A DNA stretch of 64,000 nt from Cerioporus squamosus (taxonomy: Eukaryota > Basidiomycota > Agaricomycetes > Polyporales > Polyporaceae): assembly GCA_022592435.1 (NCBI GenBank), contig JABYQS010000027.1, forward strand, positions 186,001-250,000. Direction: 5' to 3'. The position numbers were made by a program, and so were the translations under genes. Below the pieces are notes generated by a model that was not told where the DNA came from, searched no databases, and saw nothing but the letters and a program-made list of their open reading frames with translations. The stretch's first letter is position 1. The number at the start of each line of letters is the position of its first letter. Below are positions 23,260 to 44,817 of the stretch, in pieces.

Positions 23260-24133
23260 GGCGAAATCATGTCAAGGGTGGACGAGCGGGAGAAGCCGCG
23301 GACCAGCGGTCTGAAGTTCCTGTTCAAGGAAAGGTCAAACGGTTACAGTCGTGTGAGATCCGACTAGTCCGACCTGAATGACACACCTGAGAACCGCCCT
23401 GCACCCACCCGCAGCCGAATGAACGCACGAAGACGCACGACTGCCGCCTGCGCAAGAAGTGGGTGGCCAGGAATACTCGGGTGGGTCATGGATCAGAAAT
23501 CTGAAGAACTTGATCCCAATTATCGCGACAGCTACGCGTGGCCTAGGTATCTCGTAGCTTAGCCAGCCCATTGAGCAGGGATGCCGTGGGGTGGCCTGGG
23601 ACGGGGCATGTCGGGCAGCGTGCTTGGTTTGATGAGCATAGCGGTTCTGGAGATGGACGTCCGTCCAAGAGCGTTTAAACTCGCCTAGCCGCGTAGGCGC
23701 CGAAAGGTACTGCAGATCGTGATCCCGATGTTCGACCTTGCTCTCCTCCTCCCACGACATTTGCCCCGACAAATCCGAGAACTGCATATGCACGGAGGAT
23801 CTTGCCGTATCGAGGTACACAGCTATATATGTTATCCCGCAGCTTGGACTCCGCTGACAGAGAGGAACAGACTAGGTGCCTTGGCAGGACACACCAGTGA
23901 ATCCAGACGAACTCCTCGACATATCGTCCCTCGTCCTGCCACTCACGGATTGCCGGTCGGGGAGGATGTCTGACACTCTTGACGGGCATCAGGGAGCTTT
24001 TAGTACAGCTTCTGCCGGAGCCGTCAGGAGTCGCCTGAGCAAGGTCGCGAGCAGGGATGATGCGATGATGGACTCCTCATACTCGACGCTGATGGGAGCA
24101 CTAGGGACCCGACTAGACTCCGTGTCGCGGTCT

Positions 24134-24140
24134 TATATAT
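24134..24140 (+). promoter_or_regulatory. TATA box of GMC gene 2
   Basis: The sequence tatatat lies 93-99 bp before the ATG at 24233, the expected place for a TATA element. Confidence 0.6.
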
Positions 24141-24232
24141 GTCGAAGCGACAGATGGGCAGCCTCAAATAACCCGTTCTGAATCGCTGGCGTTTTCAGTC
24201 TTTGAACGGTTAGCCCCCCCGTCCTCGCCGCG

Positions 24233-26839
24233 ATGTTCTCTCACTCGGTTCCGGCGGTGCTTGCGCTGCTTTCCCTGACTGCGCCCTCTACTCTTGCTGC
24301 TCTTCTCCAAAGTGCGGACGATGCCGCAAGCCAGCTCTCGAGTACCAAGTACGACTACATTATCGTCGGTGGTGGTGCGGCGGGAGGTGTTCTGGCGAAC
24401 CGCCTCTCGGAGGACTCGTCAAACAAGGTTCTGTTAATTGAGGCCGGCTCCAGGTGCGTAAGCCGACTTGTGCGGAAATGGGCGTTCTGGCTGACAGTTT
24501 GTCGCTCGACGCGCAGCGACTACAACAACACCAACATCCAGGTGCCTTGGCTCGCCCCTGTGCTCACCGGCTCGCAATTCGTGAGTGCCGAATTAGTGGC
24601 CGTTCGCTTGTACGGCTCTGACCGGACGCGCTATGTTATCCAACTCAGGACTGGAACTACACAACCGCGCCCCAGGAGGCTCTCAACAACCGCTCTATTG
24701 GGTATGCGCGTGGAAAGGTTCTCGGAGGGTCTTCGTCGATCAGTGCGTATTCACGAGTTTGAGTCTGTTCCTCGACTGACTGCGCCTCAGACTACATGAT
24801 CTACACTCGTGGTGCCTCGGACGACTGGGATCGTTACGCCTCTCTGACTGGTGATGACGGTTGGAAGTGGAGCAATGTGTTGAACTACGCGAAGAAGGTG
24901 CGTACAAGGGCCCCTGGCAAGTATCGCGCGCGCTCACTTCCCCCACCGCAGTTGGAGAACTTCACTAATGCCGCCACCGTTGCGAACGCGAGCTCGAAGT
25001 TCGTTTCAACCGTGCACAGCACCAAGGGCCCCGTTGGTGCCGGCCTTCCGCAGGTCACACTCCCCATCGACCAACTCGCGCTCGACGCGCAGCAGGAGCT
25101 CTCGTCAGAGTTCAAGTTCAACCAAGATCTGAACTCTGGCGACATGATTGGAATGAGTGCGTGACTCTGCTTCGGTTCTTTGGTCTAACTGACCATAGTC
25201 GCGATCGACAGGCTGGACGCCTTTCGCCGTAAGTGCTAGTGATCCCCATAAGCGATCACTGATCAGACGAGTTGGAACTGACGACATTTGTCATATCCCC
25301 CTCGCTTTGTGGCCTCCATGTGAATCCTCGCTACGCCCTTGTCGGACTGGGTGTTTCGTGCTGGTGCCGGTGGGAACAGATCGCTGATGGTGCGCGGTCG
25401 AACTCTGGGCGGGATTATGTCGAGCCCGCGCTGTCCCGTAGCAACCTCGACGTCCTCGTCAACACCCAAGTTGTCAAGGTTCTCAAGACCGGTACAGATG
25501 GCAACACTCCTATCGTCACCGGTGTTCAGTTCACGAGCGGTCCCAAGGAGAAGCTCTACAACCTCACCGCGACCAAGGAGGTCATCCTCTCCGCTGGTGC
25601 CATTGGCACTCCCCAGATCCGTGAGTCCCTCCTTGCGTGGTGTACCGGGGATTTACTCACGTGTCCGTGCACTGTTAGTGCTCCTCTCCGGTATCGGCCC
25701 CGCCGACCAGTCCAAGGCGCTCGGCATTGAGTCTATCGTCGACCTCCCCGATGTCGGCCAGAATATGCAGGACCACCCGCTCTTGACGACCAACTTCAGG
25801 TCTCCTCGAACGACACGCTGGACAACTTGACCCTGAACACGACGTTCCAAGCGGAGCAGCTCGCGCTCTGGACTAACAACCGCACCGGCGACTTCACCCT
25901 CGGCGCGTGCAACTCGTGGGCATGGCAGCGTCTCGCCGATAACGACACGGTGTTCAAGAACGTCACCGACCCGAGCGCGGGATCGAAGTCGCCTCATTAC
26001 CAGCTCATCTGGTCCGACCTCTACATCGCGTTCAGCGGCGGTGCGTTCCCTCAAGGCCACTTCCTCACGCTCATCAGCAACCTGTACACGCCGATGTCCC
26101 GTACGTCACTCCTTTCGTTCATTACCTGCCACCCTGAACACTGACGTGAGCGTACGTGTTTTGCAGGCGGCAGCCTGACCCTCAACACGACTGACCCCTT
26201 CACGTACCCGATCATCAACCCTGGCCTGCTCAGTGACGAGGCCGGCTTCGACATCCACACCATGCGCGAGGCCCTCAAGGCCGGTCGCCGCTTCCTCGGC
26301 GCGAACGCGTGGAAGGACTGGATCGTCGCTGAGTATGGCGCCTCGGCCAACGCGACCACCGACGAGGCCATCGACGAGTACATCCGCGCCAACGCCCTCG
26401 TCGTCAACCACGTCTCTGGTACTGTCGCCATGGGCAAAAGCGGCTCCACCGCCAAGGGCTCTGGTGCGCTCAACCCCGACCTCACCGTGAAGGGTGTCAA
26501 GGGCCTGCGTGTGGTCGACGCGTCTGTCTTCGTGCGTATCCTTCTGCGTTCTCGCGCATCCGGTCTGACCCTGACCCGCTTGACTAGCCTATCATCCCTG
26601 CCGCGCACACGATGGTGCCCGTGTACATTATCGCGGAGCGTGCCGCGGACCTGGTCAAGTACACTATTCCTCTTGACCCGAGGCATCATGTCCCTAGGCT
26701 CACCCACGATCGCAGGGACCCCTCCTCCGCCAATGGCTCAAGCGGGTCCGACGGCAGCAACGGTGCCGCGCCCATCGGTACTTCGTTCGTCGCGGGCATC
26801 GCGTCCGCCGCCGTCGCGCTCGCCGCATTCCTCCTCTGA
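24233..26839 (+). CDS. GMC oxidoreductase 2, aryl-alcohol-oxidase-like, with probable GPI-anchor tail; one apparent frameshift
   Basis: This is an extracellular FAD alcohol oxidase or dehydrogenase. It has a signal peptide ([23 protein letters not shown]), the FAD motif [52 protein letters not shown], and the catalytic region with [10 protein letters not shown] and [10 protein letters not shown] (the His pair). Exons: 24233-24453, 24517-24580, 24649-24742, 24791-24897, 24952-25156, 25212-25228, 25380-25620, 25679-26100, 26167-26531, 26588-26839; about 662 residues. Exon 6 is a 17-nt microexon followed by a 151-nt intron. The frame breaks at about 25800 (NFR then SSNDTLDN), where one G appears lost from a G run. 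The tail is Ser/Gly/Asn-rich and then hydrophobic ([19 protein letters not shown]), the form of a GPI attachment signal and unusual for this family. Confidence 0.9.
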
Positions 26840-27859
26840 GTTCCGGGTCCCGTAATCTATCTATGACCGTCACGAGATAGAGTACGCCGGGCACCCTGGA
26901 CACGGACATGGACATGGACACGCGCCACTCACGAACACCCGCCCCTACCACTCCGACCGCCTTCTCTACATTATCGCACCTGTATATTATATAACACCCG
27001 CGCGCCGCAACCGAGCCCTTTGTTGCACTTCGCTTGCCTTCCGCCTTCACCGGCAATCCGTTCACCATCTTTGAAGCCTCAGGCTCTTCAAGCCTAAGTT
27101 ATCATATCAACGCACACCCCGTTCGTCGCGCTTTTGCGAGAACGCTATATACGCCCCCGCCGGGCCAGACGCACATCCTGTCCGCTCGTTACGCTGTGAC
27201 CCATGTTATACGCATAGTATACCCACTGCCCTCCGCTCTCTTGCATGTTCTCCCCCCATGTACTGTAAGGTTTTGTCGTACTTATAATGGGTCTGGATCG
27301 CGTCGGTCCCTATATTGTTGCTGCTATGTTATGCTATGGACGGATCCGCCTGCGACCTTCAGTTCGGGGTGTCCCGCATGGTGCGGAAGGGTAGGATGGA
27401 GAGATAGAGGGTCAGGCCTCGGGACTGGGACGGAGTGTGTAGGAGGGTGCAATGTGGTACCCAAGTGTTTAGTGTTGTGGCCTTCGTCTCGTTTGTACGG
27501 TAATTGATATGTCTGCGTTACAACTACGAGTGGTCTGTGAAGTTTTCCCCTCACCTAAGTGTGCTTCGGTGGGCGAATGGTTCAAGCATTGTAGACGCTG
27601 CGTTAAGACCCAACTGTGGAGCAGCAGGTACAAGACAGAACCTCGAGAGCGGGTTGCATGCGTGCATGAGCACTTCAGATTTCCATGTCGAGTCGAACGA
27701 TGGCCAGCATGCGTACGGTGAAATCTGCTAGGGGTGCACAGTCGAACTGTCATGAAACGATGATATCCTTATATCCAGGTCAAGAACACAAAGCTCTATG
27801 GTACATACACATACAGATCCGTACTCCAAAATTGACAAGGTTACCCATCGCATCCGTCT
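26840..27859. other. Convergent intergenic region between GMC genes 2 and 3
   Basis: About 1 kb holding the 3' ends of two genes on opposite strands. A short ggacat repeat follows the GMC 2 stop. No coding sequence, RNA gene or larger repeat is recognised. Confidence 0.5.
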
Positions 27860-37829
<9,970 letters not shown>

Positions 37830-39703
37830 ATGTCGTCTCCTGCGCTCGTTGAGCCCGATGTGCCCAAGGCCACCCTACTCCTGTACGTACCCACACGCAC
37901 CCACACCCCGATCAAGGATCAACTGAATGTCCATCTCACAGCGTCGGCCCCGTCGTGAGTACACAACGAGCTCGCACCGCACTACAGCATGCTTAACGTC
38001 GTGGGGTTAGTTCCTGGGAGCCATGACCAGTTGGCTCATCTTCGGTATCTCGATCGTCCAATTGTGTACGTCCTCGCACCTTTGGCCTCTTCTTCCTACC
38101 GCTCATCCCTCCCTGCGCACCTCCAGACATCTACAGCATGAACTTCCCCAACGATCGCAAGGGGCTTCAAGTCCTTGGTGCGTCCGAGTCGATCCCGACG
38201 CCCCGGAGCGCTCGTCCGCTAACGTCGGGCCGCCCCCTCCAGTGTACTGGGTGTTCATTCTGGACATCTTCCTGACCGTCGTAGCGGCTGCCATGGGTTG
38301 GCACGTACTTTGCGCTGGTTGGGGACGCCAAACGAACCTCGTCACCCCCGGCTGGACGTTCTCGGCCATTGGCGCTGGCGACGGCATCAGTGCGTTTCCG
38401 TTTCACTCGATGACATAAACGACACCTTGACATCCGCTCCTCCCTTCTTCGCGCAGTTGCAACAACTGTCCAGATCTTCTACGCATGGCGTATTTGGGTC
38501 CTCAAGAAGTGGCGCATCCTTCCCGCACTCATCATCGTCGTGCGTACCTGTTCAACCCGTCGTCATTTCATTGCTTGGCTCCTCAGGGCTGAGCTGAGGC
38601 TATGATTTCAAATGACTGACCCCCTCGCCGTTGCGTTTCATAGATTGCGCTCGCACAGCTTGCATCCACACTCTCAATCGCGGCCGGCATCGCGAACTTG
38701 CAAAATATTTCGGAGCTTCTGCCGTTCTTCCCGAGGACTACGATCTGGCTTGGAGGCGGTGCTCTTGCTGACATGGTATGTGGGCTTCGGGCCTTCTCTT
38801 CTCATCGTTGCCCTTCTCCAGATATTGACCTGTGATTGAAACCGCAGCTCATCGCCGCCACCATGGTTTACTTGGTACGTAAACCCGCTCGGCACTATGC
38901 CCGACGATCGCGACGCTGACGTAGGCTTCTCCAATAGTTGACGACGGCGAAGAAGAACTCGCACGCACTCAAGAGCAGCGACCGCGCTATCAACCGCCTC
39001 ATCCGTCTTTCCGTCGAGACCGGAAGCATTACCGCAGCCTCTGCGATCATTGAGCTCGGCTTCTTCCTCGGTCCTGCGACCAAGAACACCAACCTGCATC
39101 TTTTCTTGTGAGTGTTTCTTGGCCCAGCCGCGTCACGCCGTCGGGTCCCGGTCTGCGGCGCCGCGCGTCGATCTGAGACACTTGCTGACCGCCCGTCTAT
39201 CCTTCTTCGTCGCCGGCGATCCGCCACACAACAGCGCCTTGATCCTCGGGAAGAGTAAGCACATTACCAAGCTTGTCTCCCGATATGGTAATGGTGGCTA
39301 ACCGCAATTCGCCCTCGCCCACACAGTCTACTCGAACACGATGATGACCTCGTTGAACTCGCGCATCGGTACGCAGCAGGCGTCGATGTCGCGTCCACCA
39401 ACGGATGTCACGAGCGGCGTCTCGATCACCCACCCGCACAACTTCCGCGCCGGAACCGCTTCCGTCCGTACCGGAGGCCCGACCGCACCCGTCGTGCACA
39501 TCGCGTCGCATACGGAGGTCTTCGCAGACGACCACTACTCGTCCGACAGCGACAACAAGAACGTACGTTTTCTGCTCGCCGCATCGCGCAATGTCCAAGG
39601 AAATAGTGTGCTAACTATATCTCAGCAGACGCTGGCAGATGACATGGAGATGATGGAGCGCAAGCCGCGGAATGGCCAGTTCCACAGCTTCTCCCCCGTC
39701 TAA
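37830..39703 (+). CDS. DUF6534-family multi-pass membrane protein
   Basis: This is a basidiomycete-specific seven-transmembrane-like protein of unknown function. Exons: 37830-37882, 37942-37954, 38011-38065, 38127-38177, 38243-38389, 38457-38539, 38644-38775, 38849-38875, 38938-39107, 39235-39254, 39327-39562, 39629-39703; 353 residues. The order is typical of the family. Hydrophobic helices include FLGAMTSWLIFGISIVQLY, VYWVFILDIFLTVVAAAMG and the ADMLIAATMVYLL segment, then the basic stretch DRAINRLIRLSVETG and the closing signature IYSNTMMTSLNSR. The tail is Ser/Thr-rich and probably cytosolic. Exon 12 has tandem acceptors (ctcagcag), so isoforms with or without one Gln are likely. No partner is evident nearby. 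Confidence 0.88.
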
Positions 39704-42700
39704 GCCTCGCTCTGCGCAGCCCTCGCCATCGCGACCTTCCCCACTACGACATCTTCATCGTCTTTCCCGTTCGATTCCTTGTATTCTTGGGCTTCCGAGG
39801 CTCCCGAGGCGGAGAGTTCAAGACTTGACCGTTCGCGTTCGCGTTCGGGTGCAGCGCCGTGTAAATATTGTTATATAATTCCACGCTACCAACGGGCAAC
39901 GGCGGTGAGCCCAGCACTTTCCTTCCCCCACCCACTACGCAACCCCCACATTCATCCATGCCCCCATCCCCCATCCCCCATCCTCCATCCCCCACCCAAT
40001 CATCCCTACCTTCCATTCACCTGTGGGCGTTCGCGATCGTGGGTTGTACTCCATCTCGTGTACGCTGTCGTGCTGTACGTGTACGAGAGGCGCATCTGTT
40101 TGGATTCGTGTACATGCGTTTGCTTTCCCCCGCTCGAGTTAGGGTTCCGCGCCGTACGTGACGTCCTTGCTTTGCTCTGCTGCTCCGCCTTCTCCCCCAC
40201 GTCCATCTAGGATCATGCACATACACGTATACGTAGCGCACACCCTCGCACTCGACACAACCCCACCCACATCGCACATTCAGCCGTATATACATCCCCC
40301 ACTGGTCCGTCATTTATGGTGTCCGTGTTGTAGAAGTGCCCGAGGGTCGTGTATGTGTAGATTACGGCTAGTCTTTATAACTTCTTATTCTCCGGATGTT
40401 TAAGTATACGCACACGCAACTATATGGTTCTCTTTCTCCCTCACACTCCACCTCCTATCCGTTGGACTATTCAGATTCGCTCGTTCCACCAAAGTCGCTC
40501 CCTCGGTTCGAATACAGGTCGCTCCTTGCATGTTGGCGTTTGGCGTTTGGGTGGTGTTTGTGCGTATCACGCTCCCCTCGATCTCGTCCCGGTTCAGCTT
40601 AGTCCCGCACGCTGACGACTGGATTTGTGGTGCTATTCGCAGGACGAGCCGTTTCAGCCCCATCGCAGCGTGCCTCGTGCCCTGTTCTCCGAGGAAGACC
40701 GCTGTGAGTTCGACTTCGGCCAAGTCGTACTGAGCTCGCAGCTCGCAAGTCGCAGCTCTCGCGCCATGGATCCAACGGACGGGACCCCCGCCTGCCTTCT
40801 GGGTTCTCGGACGGCGAAGCGGCTGGGGATCAGGCAGCAATCAGGCCCTGATGGTCCATGGTACGGCGCATCTTCGTCGTCGAGACTCGCGCCCTCGCTG
40901 AGCAAGCTGAGTCTTCGAACGACGCAGGGGCAGACGGGGTATCTGATGGCGTCCATGTGCCAGTGCGTCTTGCGGACTCCTGCGGGTCGGACGCGGCGCA
41001 GGCCTCAGTCGTTGGGAGGAGGTGCGAGCGGCGTGCTCACACACAGGGCTCTTGCGGGCGTCGGTTAGCTCCGCGGTTCCGTCTGGATGCTCTGCGTTAT
41101 GGCATAGGGACGGTTGGAGACGAGCTCAGTCCCGAAGGGGAAGGAAGACGCATTCAAAAATCGAGAGAAGCCAGAAGAAGTGCAGGTCGGTATGATGCCC
41201 GTGGCTTGAAGTGATGGTGATGTGATACCATCTGCATCTCGGACTTGACATCCGTGTGTGCGAGTTTCGGGACTCTCCTCCCCCTCCCCCCTTGGGCCTT
41301 GAACGTCTGAACGTTCATCCAATCGTTGGGATCAGGGAACTGGAGTGATCGTCAGGCCCAGCCATCTTTCGAGGTTAAGTTCACCGTGCGTGGACCATGC
41401 GGCGGCGCATCTCTGTATCACCTCCTCCATGTCGTCTCTTCAATAGGCATCGGATTCCCCAGTGCGTCCAGGGCAGAGATGCGTTCAGAACATAACGGCT
41501 GATTATTACGGCATCCCTCACATGCATCTTCAGAAACTTCGACGCACTTAACCATTGCAGGCAGTAATTCTCTTGCAGGGTCAATGCAGCCTGGCAGAGG
41601 ATCCTGCGGACGAAGTCCACGGAGGCCTGGCCGTTACTACGAATCAGGCTGCGCGATATTCCAGTCCACGGCTCCGAACAAGCTCCGAGAGACGATGTTG
41701 CACCCGATTTTTCGTTCCCGGTTGGCGGATAGGTGATTTAAGCGAACGTAGCGCCCGCCGCGGGCAGGAGGACTGCCGCCGCCACAACGCCAGCGCTCTC
41801 CTCCTCCGCTACCCTAGCGAGTCTAGCGATATCGAACTCCATCGGACATTGACCAATGACCATACCGACATCTCCCTCCCGCGACACTCTTTTCTTTCAC
41901 TCCCGTCCATGGTAAGACGTCTCCTCGCTGCTCAACATCTAAGTACTGATTGCTTGGCCCCGTGTCCGGCCACCATCGAAATAGGTCTGTATGGACGTTA
42001 CCGACCGCCTTACGAGATTCAGAAGTAGAATCCCGCGCGCGACGTTCTGGACCCTCGCGTTGGATGGCCACGAAGCGCGGTTGGGCATCCGCTATCGCGG
42101 CCTCATTGACTATCGTCCCACCTGACCTCGGTTAGCGCTCTTAGCTCCTCGCGAGCTATCAACACCTCGAACGGCTGCAATAGTCACTGGCAACTGCAGT
42201 CGACTGAGGTCGGCTACACTACGAGACTCGCATGGTGCTTTTAAATCTCTCGGACGTAGCGGGGGTTACTTTCGTCTTCTAGCACTTCAAGAGTGTCGAT
42301 CTGAACGCGCTTGGCCTTCCAGCTGCGGCGGCTCGATGCGCGTCCGGCCACTCGCCTGCTTCAGTTCTCTCGCCTACGCTCCCGCGAACCTTCCACCTCC
42401 TGCCTCGTTTCGTGCGTTGCCTACTCAACGCGCAGGCGCGTGCGCCTCGGTCGGTCAACAAGATCAGTCGCGGTTTCTCATCGGTCACGGTAGTGCCCGC
42501 TCGGCCACATCGGCCAAACGGCCGCACTACCTATTGCGCATGCCGACGTTGCTACGTTGCGCGACCTTTGCAGCATTCGGGCAGGTCTGCCAGGTGAGTC
42601 CTTCGCCCCGTCTCCTTTCTGTGCTAGGTAGTCTATGGTACAAGCGGTGTTAAAACCCCGGACATCGTCACGATTCTCCTGCGGTGGCCTCCTTGCCATC

Positions 42701-44817
42701 ATCAAGGTCGCCTCTGGAAGGAGGCACGACCGAGTCCGACGGACGTGCTCAAGACCGCGGTCAGTAGCGATCATGCAAAGGTTTTAAATGGTTCCTACTG
42801 AGAAGAACACGGGAAGCGACTGCTGGGTCCCTTACTCTGTTCAACTTGAAGCAAGCTTACGGTCTCCTGTCTTCTGCAACGCGAGCCTGTTGCTTACAAT
42901 TGCATTGGTCCCACCTCTGCAGAGGCTGAGCAGGGTCAATGTACGAACGCCGGATTGTCATATCTGTCAGTAGCTTGTCAGTCCGGGAAGGCAGGCGTCA
43001 GCTCGCCTGACGCTGATGAAGACACGACGAGACCTACATGTCACCGCCGATGCCATAGCCATGAGACCCCTCGCGGTCTGAAGAGTACGTCAAGGCCGGT
43101 CGCAGATGTCACTGCATCGGCGGTGGCATCGACCACAACGCGCTGACAGTCTTGTCTTGGCGCATCTGGAGAGTTGTTCGCGGCGCTGACGGTGAATTAT
43201 GCCGGATGTCTACAGGGGCCTAGCAACGTCCAGGAAGGAACGAGCTCGGCCATTCGCGCTGAGGAGTCTCTGCGCAGGCTGACTGGTGAGTCATATAGTA
43301 TGGTGCGCTCCGATACAACAAAGTAGTAGACCACCAACGTCCCGAACATCATGCCGCCTGGTCATTCATCTCACAAGTTGTCGTTATCGCGCCGCAAGAC
43401 TCGGATTGACCTGCACCGAACAGTGGTAGACATGAGCGTATGTCCTTGTGAGTACCAGTGTCATCAAGTTTGCAACGGAGTAACACTGAGGCCGAGTATT
43501 TCCCAACTCAGTTCGATCGAGATCCGGATTTGCGACGCCACCAAGCCAAACATTCTGTGGCGTCATTCCACGCGATGTCTTCCAACACGTGGCTATGATC
43601 GGTCTCCAGGCTGAACATAAGAAGCATAGTGAGTGAGCTCGGTGGTCTGTGGAACGTCTACTGACTGCCCTGATCGTAGAGTCAATCAGTACGTAGAACA
43701 TATTGCCGCATCAAGTCCATTGGCGGGGGGGTCCTCACATCATCGCGTTTGCACGGCTCTCAGGATGACGCCTGTCCGACAGAGAGTTTACTTGCTGTGC
43801 GCTGGGTTATTCGGGCCCAGTGATTTACATGCTTCTGCTAACTGCCAGATAGTGCCATGCTAGGTGCCGTTGCAGCTCAGCAGCGCTGCCACATCATGTC
43901 GCACACCCCTTGACGCTATTCGAGGGGTCGGTGCCAACCTGAAACGAACGCTTTGGAAGAGGCGCAGCCTAATCACCCCTTGAGGCGCAGGAAAGCCCAT
44001 AGGCTCCCAGCCCTGCTTGTCTAACTTGAGGCGCGCGAAGTTCAAGACGGGCAGTCCCTCTACCATGGTCGAACATGCTCCCTCCACGAATCCGACTTTC
44101 CCGGAGAAGCTGGTTGTGTGTCCTTATGGGATCCTATGTACGCATCTTCATCTCAGCTGCACGGAGTGGCAAGCATTGTTGACTTCGAAGTGAACAAGAG
44201 CATCACAGATAGGTCCCGGGCACATACACTGCAGTGCACTCCAATTCGCCGGAAGCAGTGTGATTCATCATGTTGCGGCCATGTGTACCTGCTTCTACTT
44301 GAGGCGAATACAGTGACGGTAGCAGGGAGATCTGCCTTGTCCGTACGGCATCCCGGGCGCGTGAGAAAGAGGCCGCTATGAGATCGATGTTACCAGCTAC
44401 ATAGCTTCGTACTGTTACTACTACAATATGACTTGCTCAACACGGATTGTTCGCTTGCTCTATACGAGTCTGCAGTGAGACCATAGTGCATTTCGTATAT
44501 TCTCCGTAATAGCGCAGCGAGACCGACGATTGGACGTCAAGTCAAGGCCACGATAATGATGTAGACCCGCGGAATGTCAGAGACACGCATGGTAGTTGGA
44601 GGAAGAGGCTGAACGCTCCCTGTTTCAATTCTCTACTATTTACACATAGAGTACATCCCCAAGATCCAATGAACAGCGATAGCGGTCGTAACGTTTGTGG
44701 TAGTAATTGTGGTAACGGGGCTCCAAGCATAACACAGCAAGCAAGGCGGGACACAGCAGCGAATAACAATACAGTCTAGGATGAATAAGATTATTTGGAC
44801 ATACCTCCTCGAGCTCG
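39704..44817. other. Gene-poor 5-kb region between DUF6534 and the NRPS-like reductase
   Basis: The DUF6534 and reductase genes both end into this stretch. A short tandem repeat lies at 39961-39995. Open frames up to about 150 codons have no recognised domain. No RNA gene is seen. Confidence 0.5.
39961..39995. repeat. Five-copy tandem repeat of cccccat
   Basis: Three exact cccccat units are followed by cctccat and cccccac, a simple C-rich minisatellite about 260 bp after the DUF6534 stop codon. Confidence 0.8.

Larger units (their letters stand above)
22883..24232. other. Divergent promoter region of methyltransferase and GMC gene 2
   Basis: A 1.35-kb stretch between two gene starts. It holds a perfect palindrome at 23244-23259 and a TATA box at 24134-24140. 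No conserved coding sequence is seen; the long frames at 23335-23820 (minus) have no recognisable domain. Confidence 0.55.
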
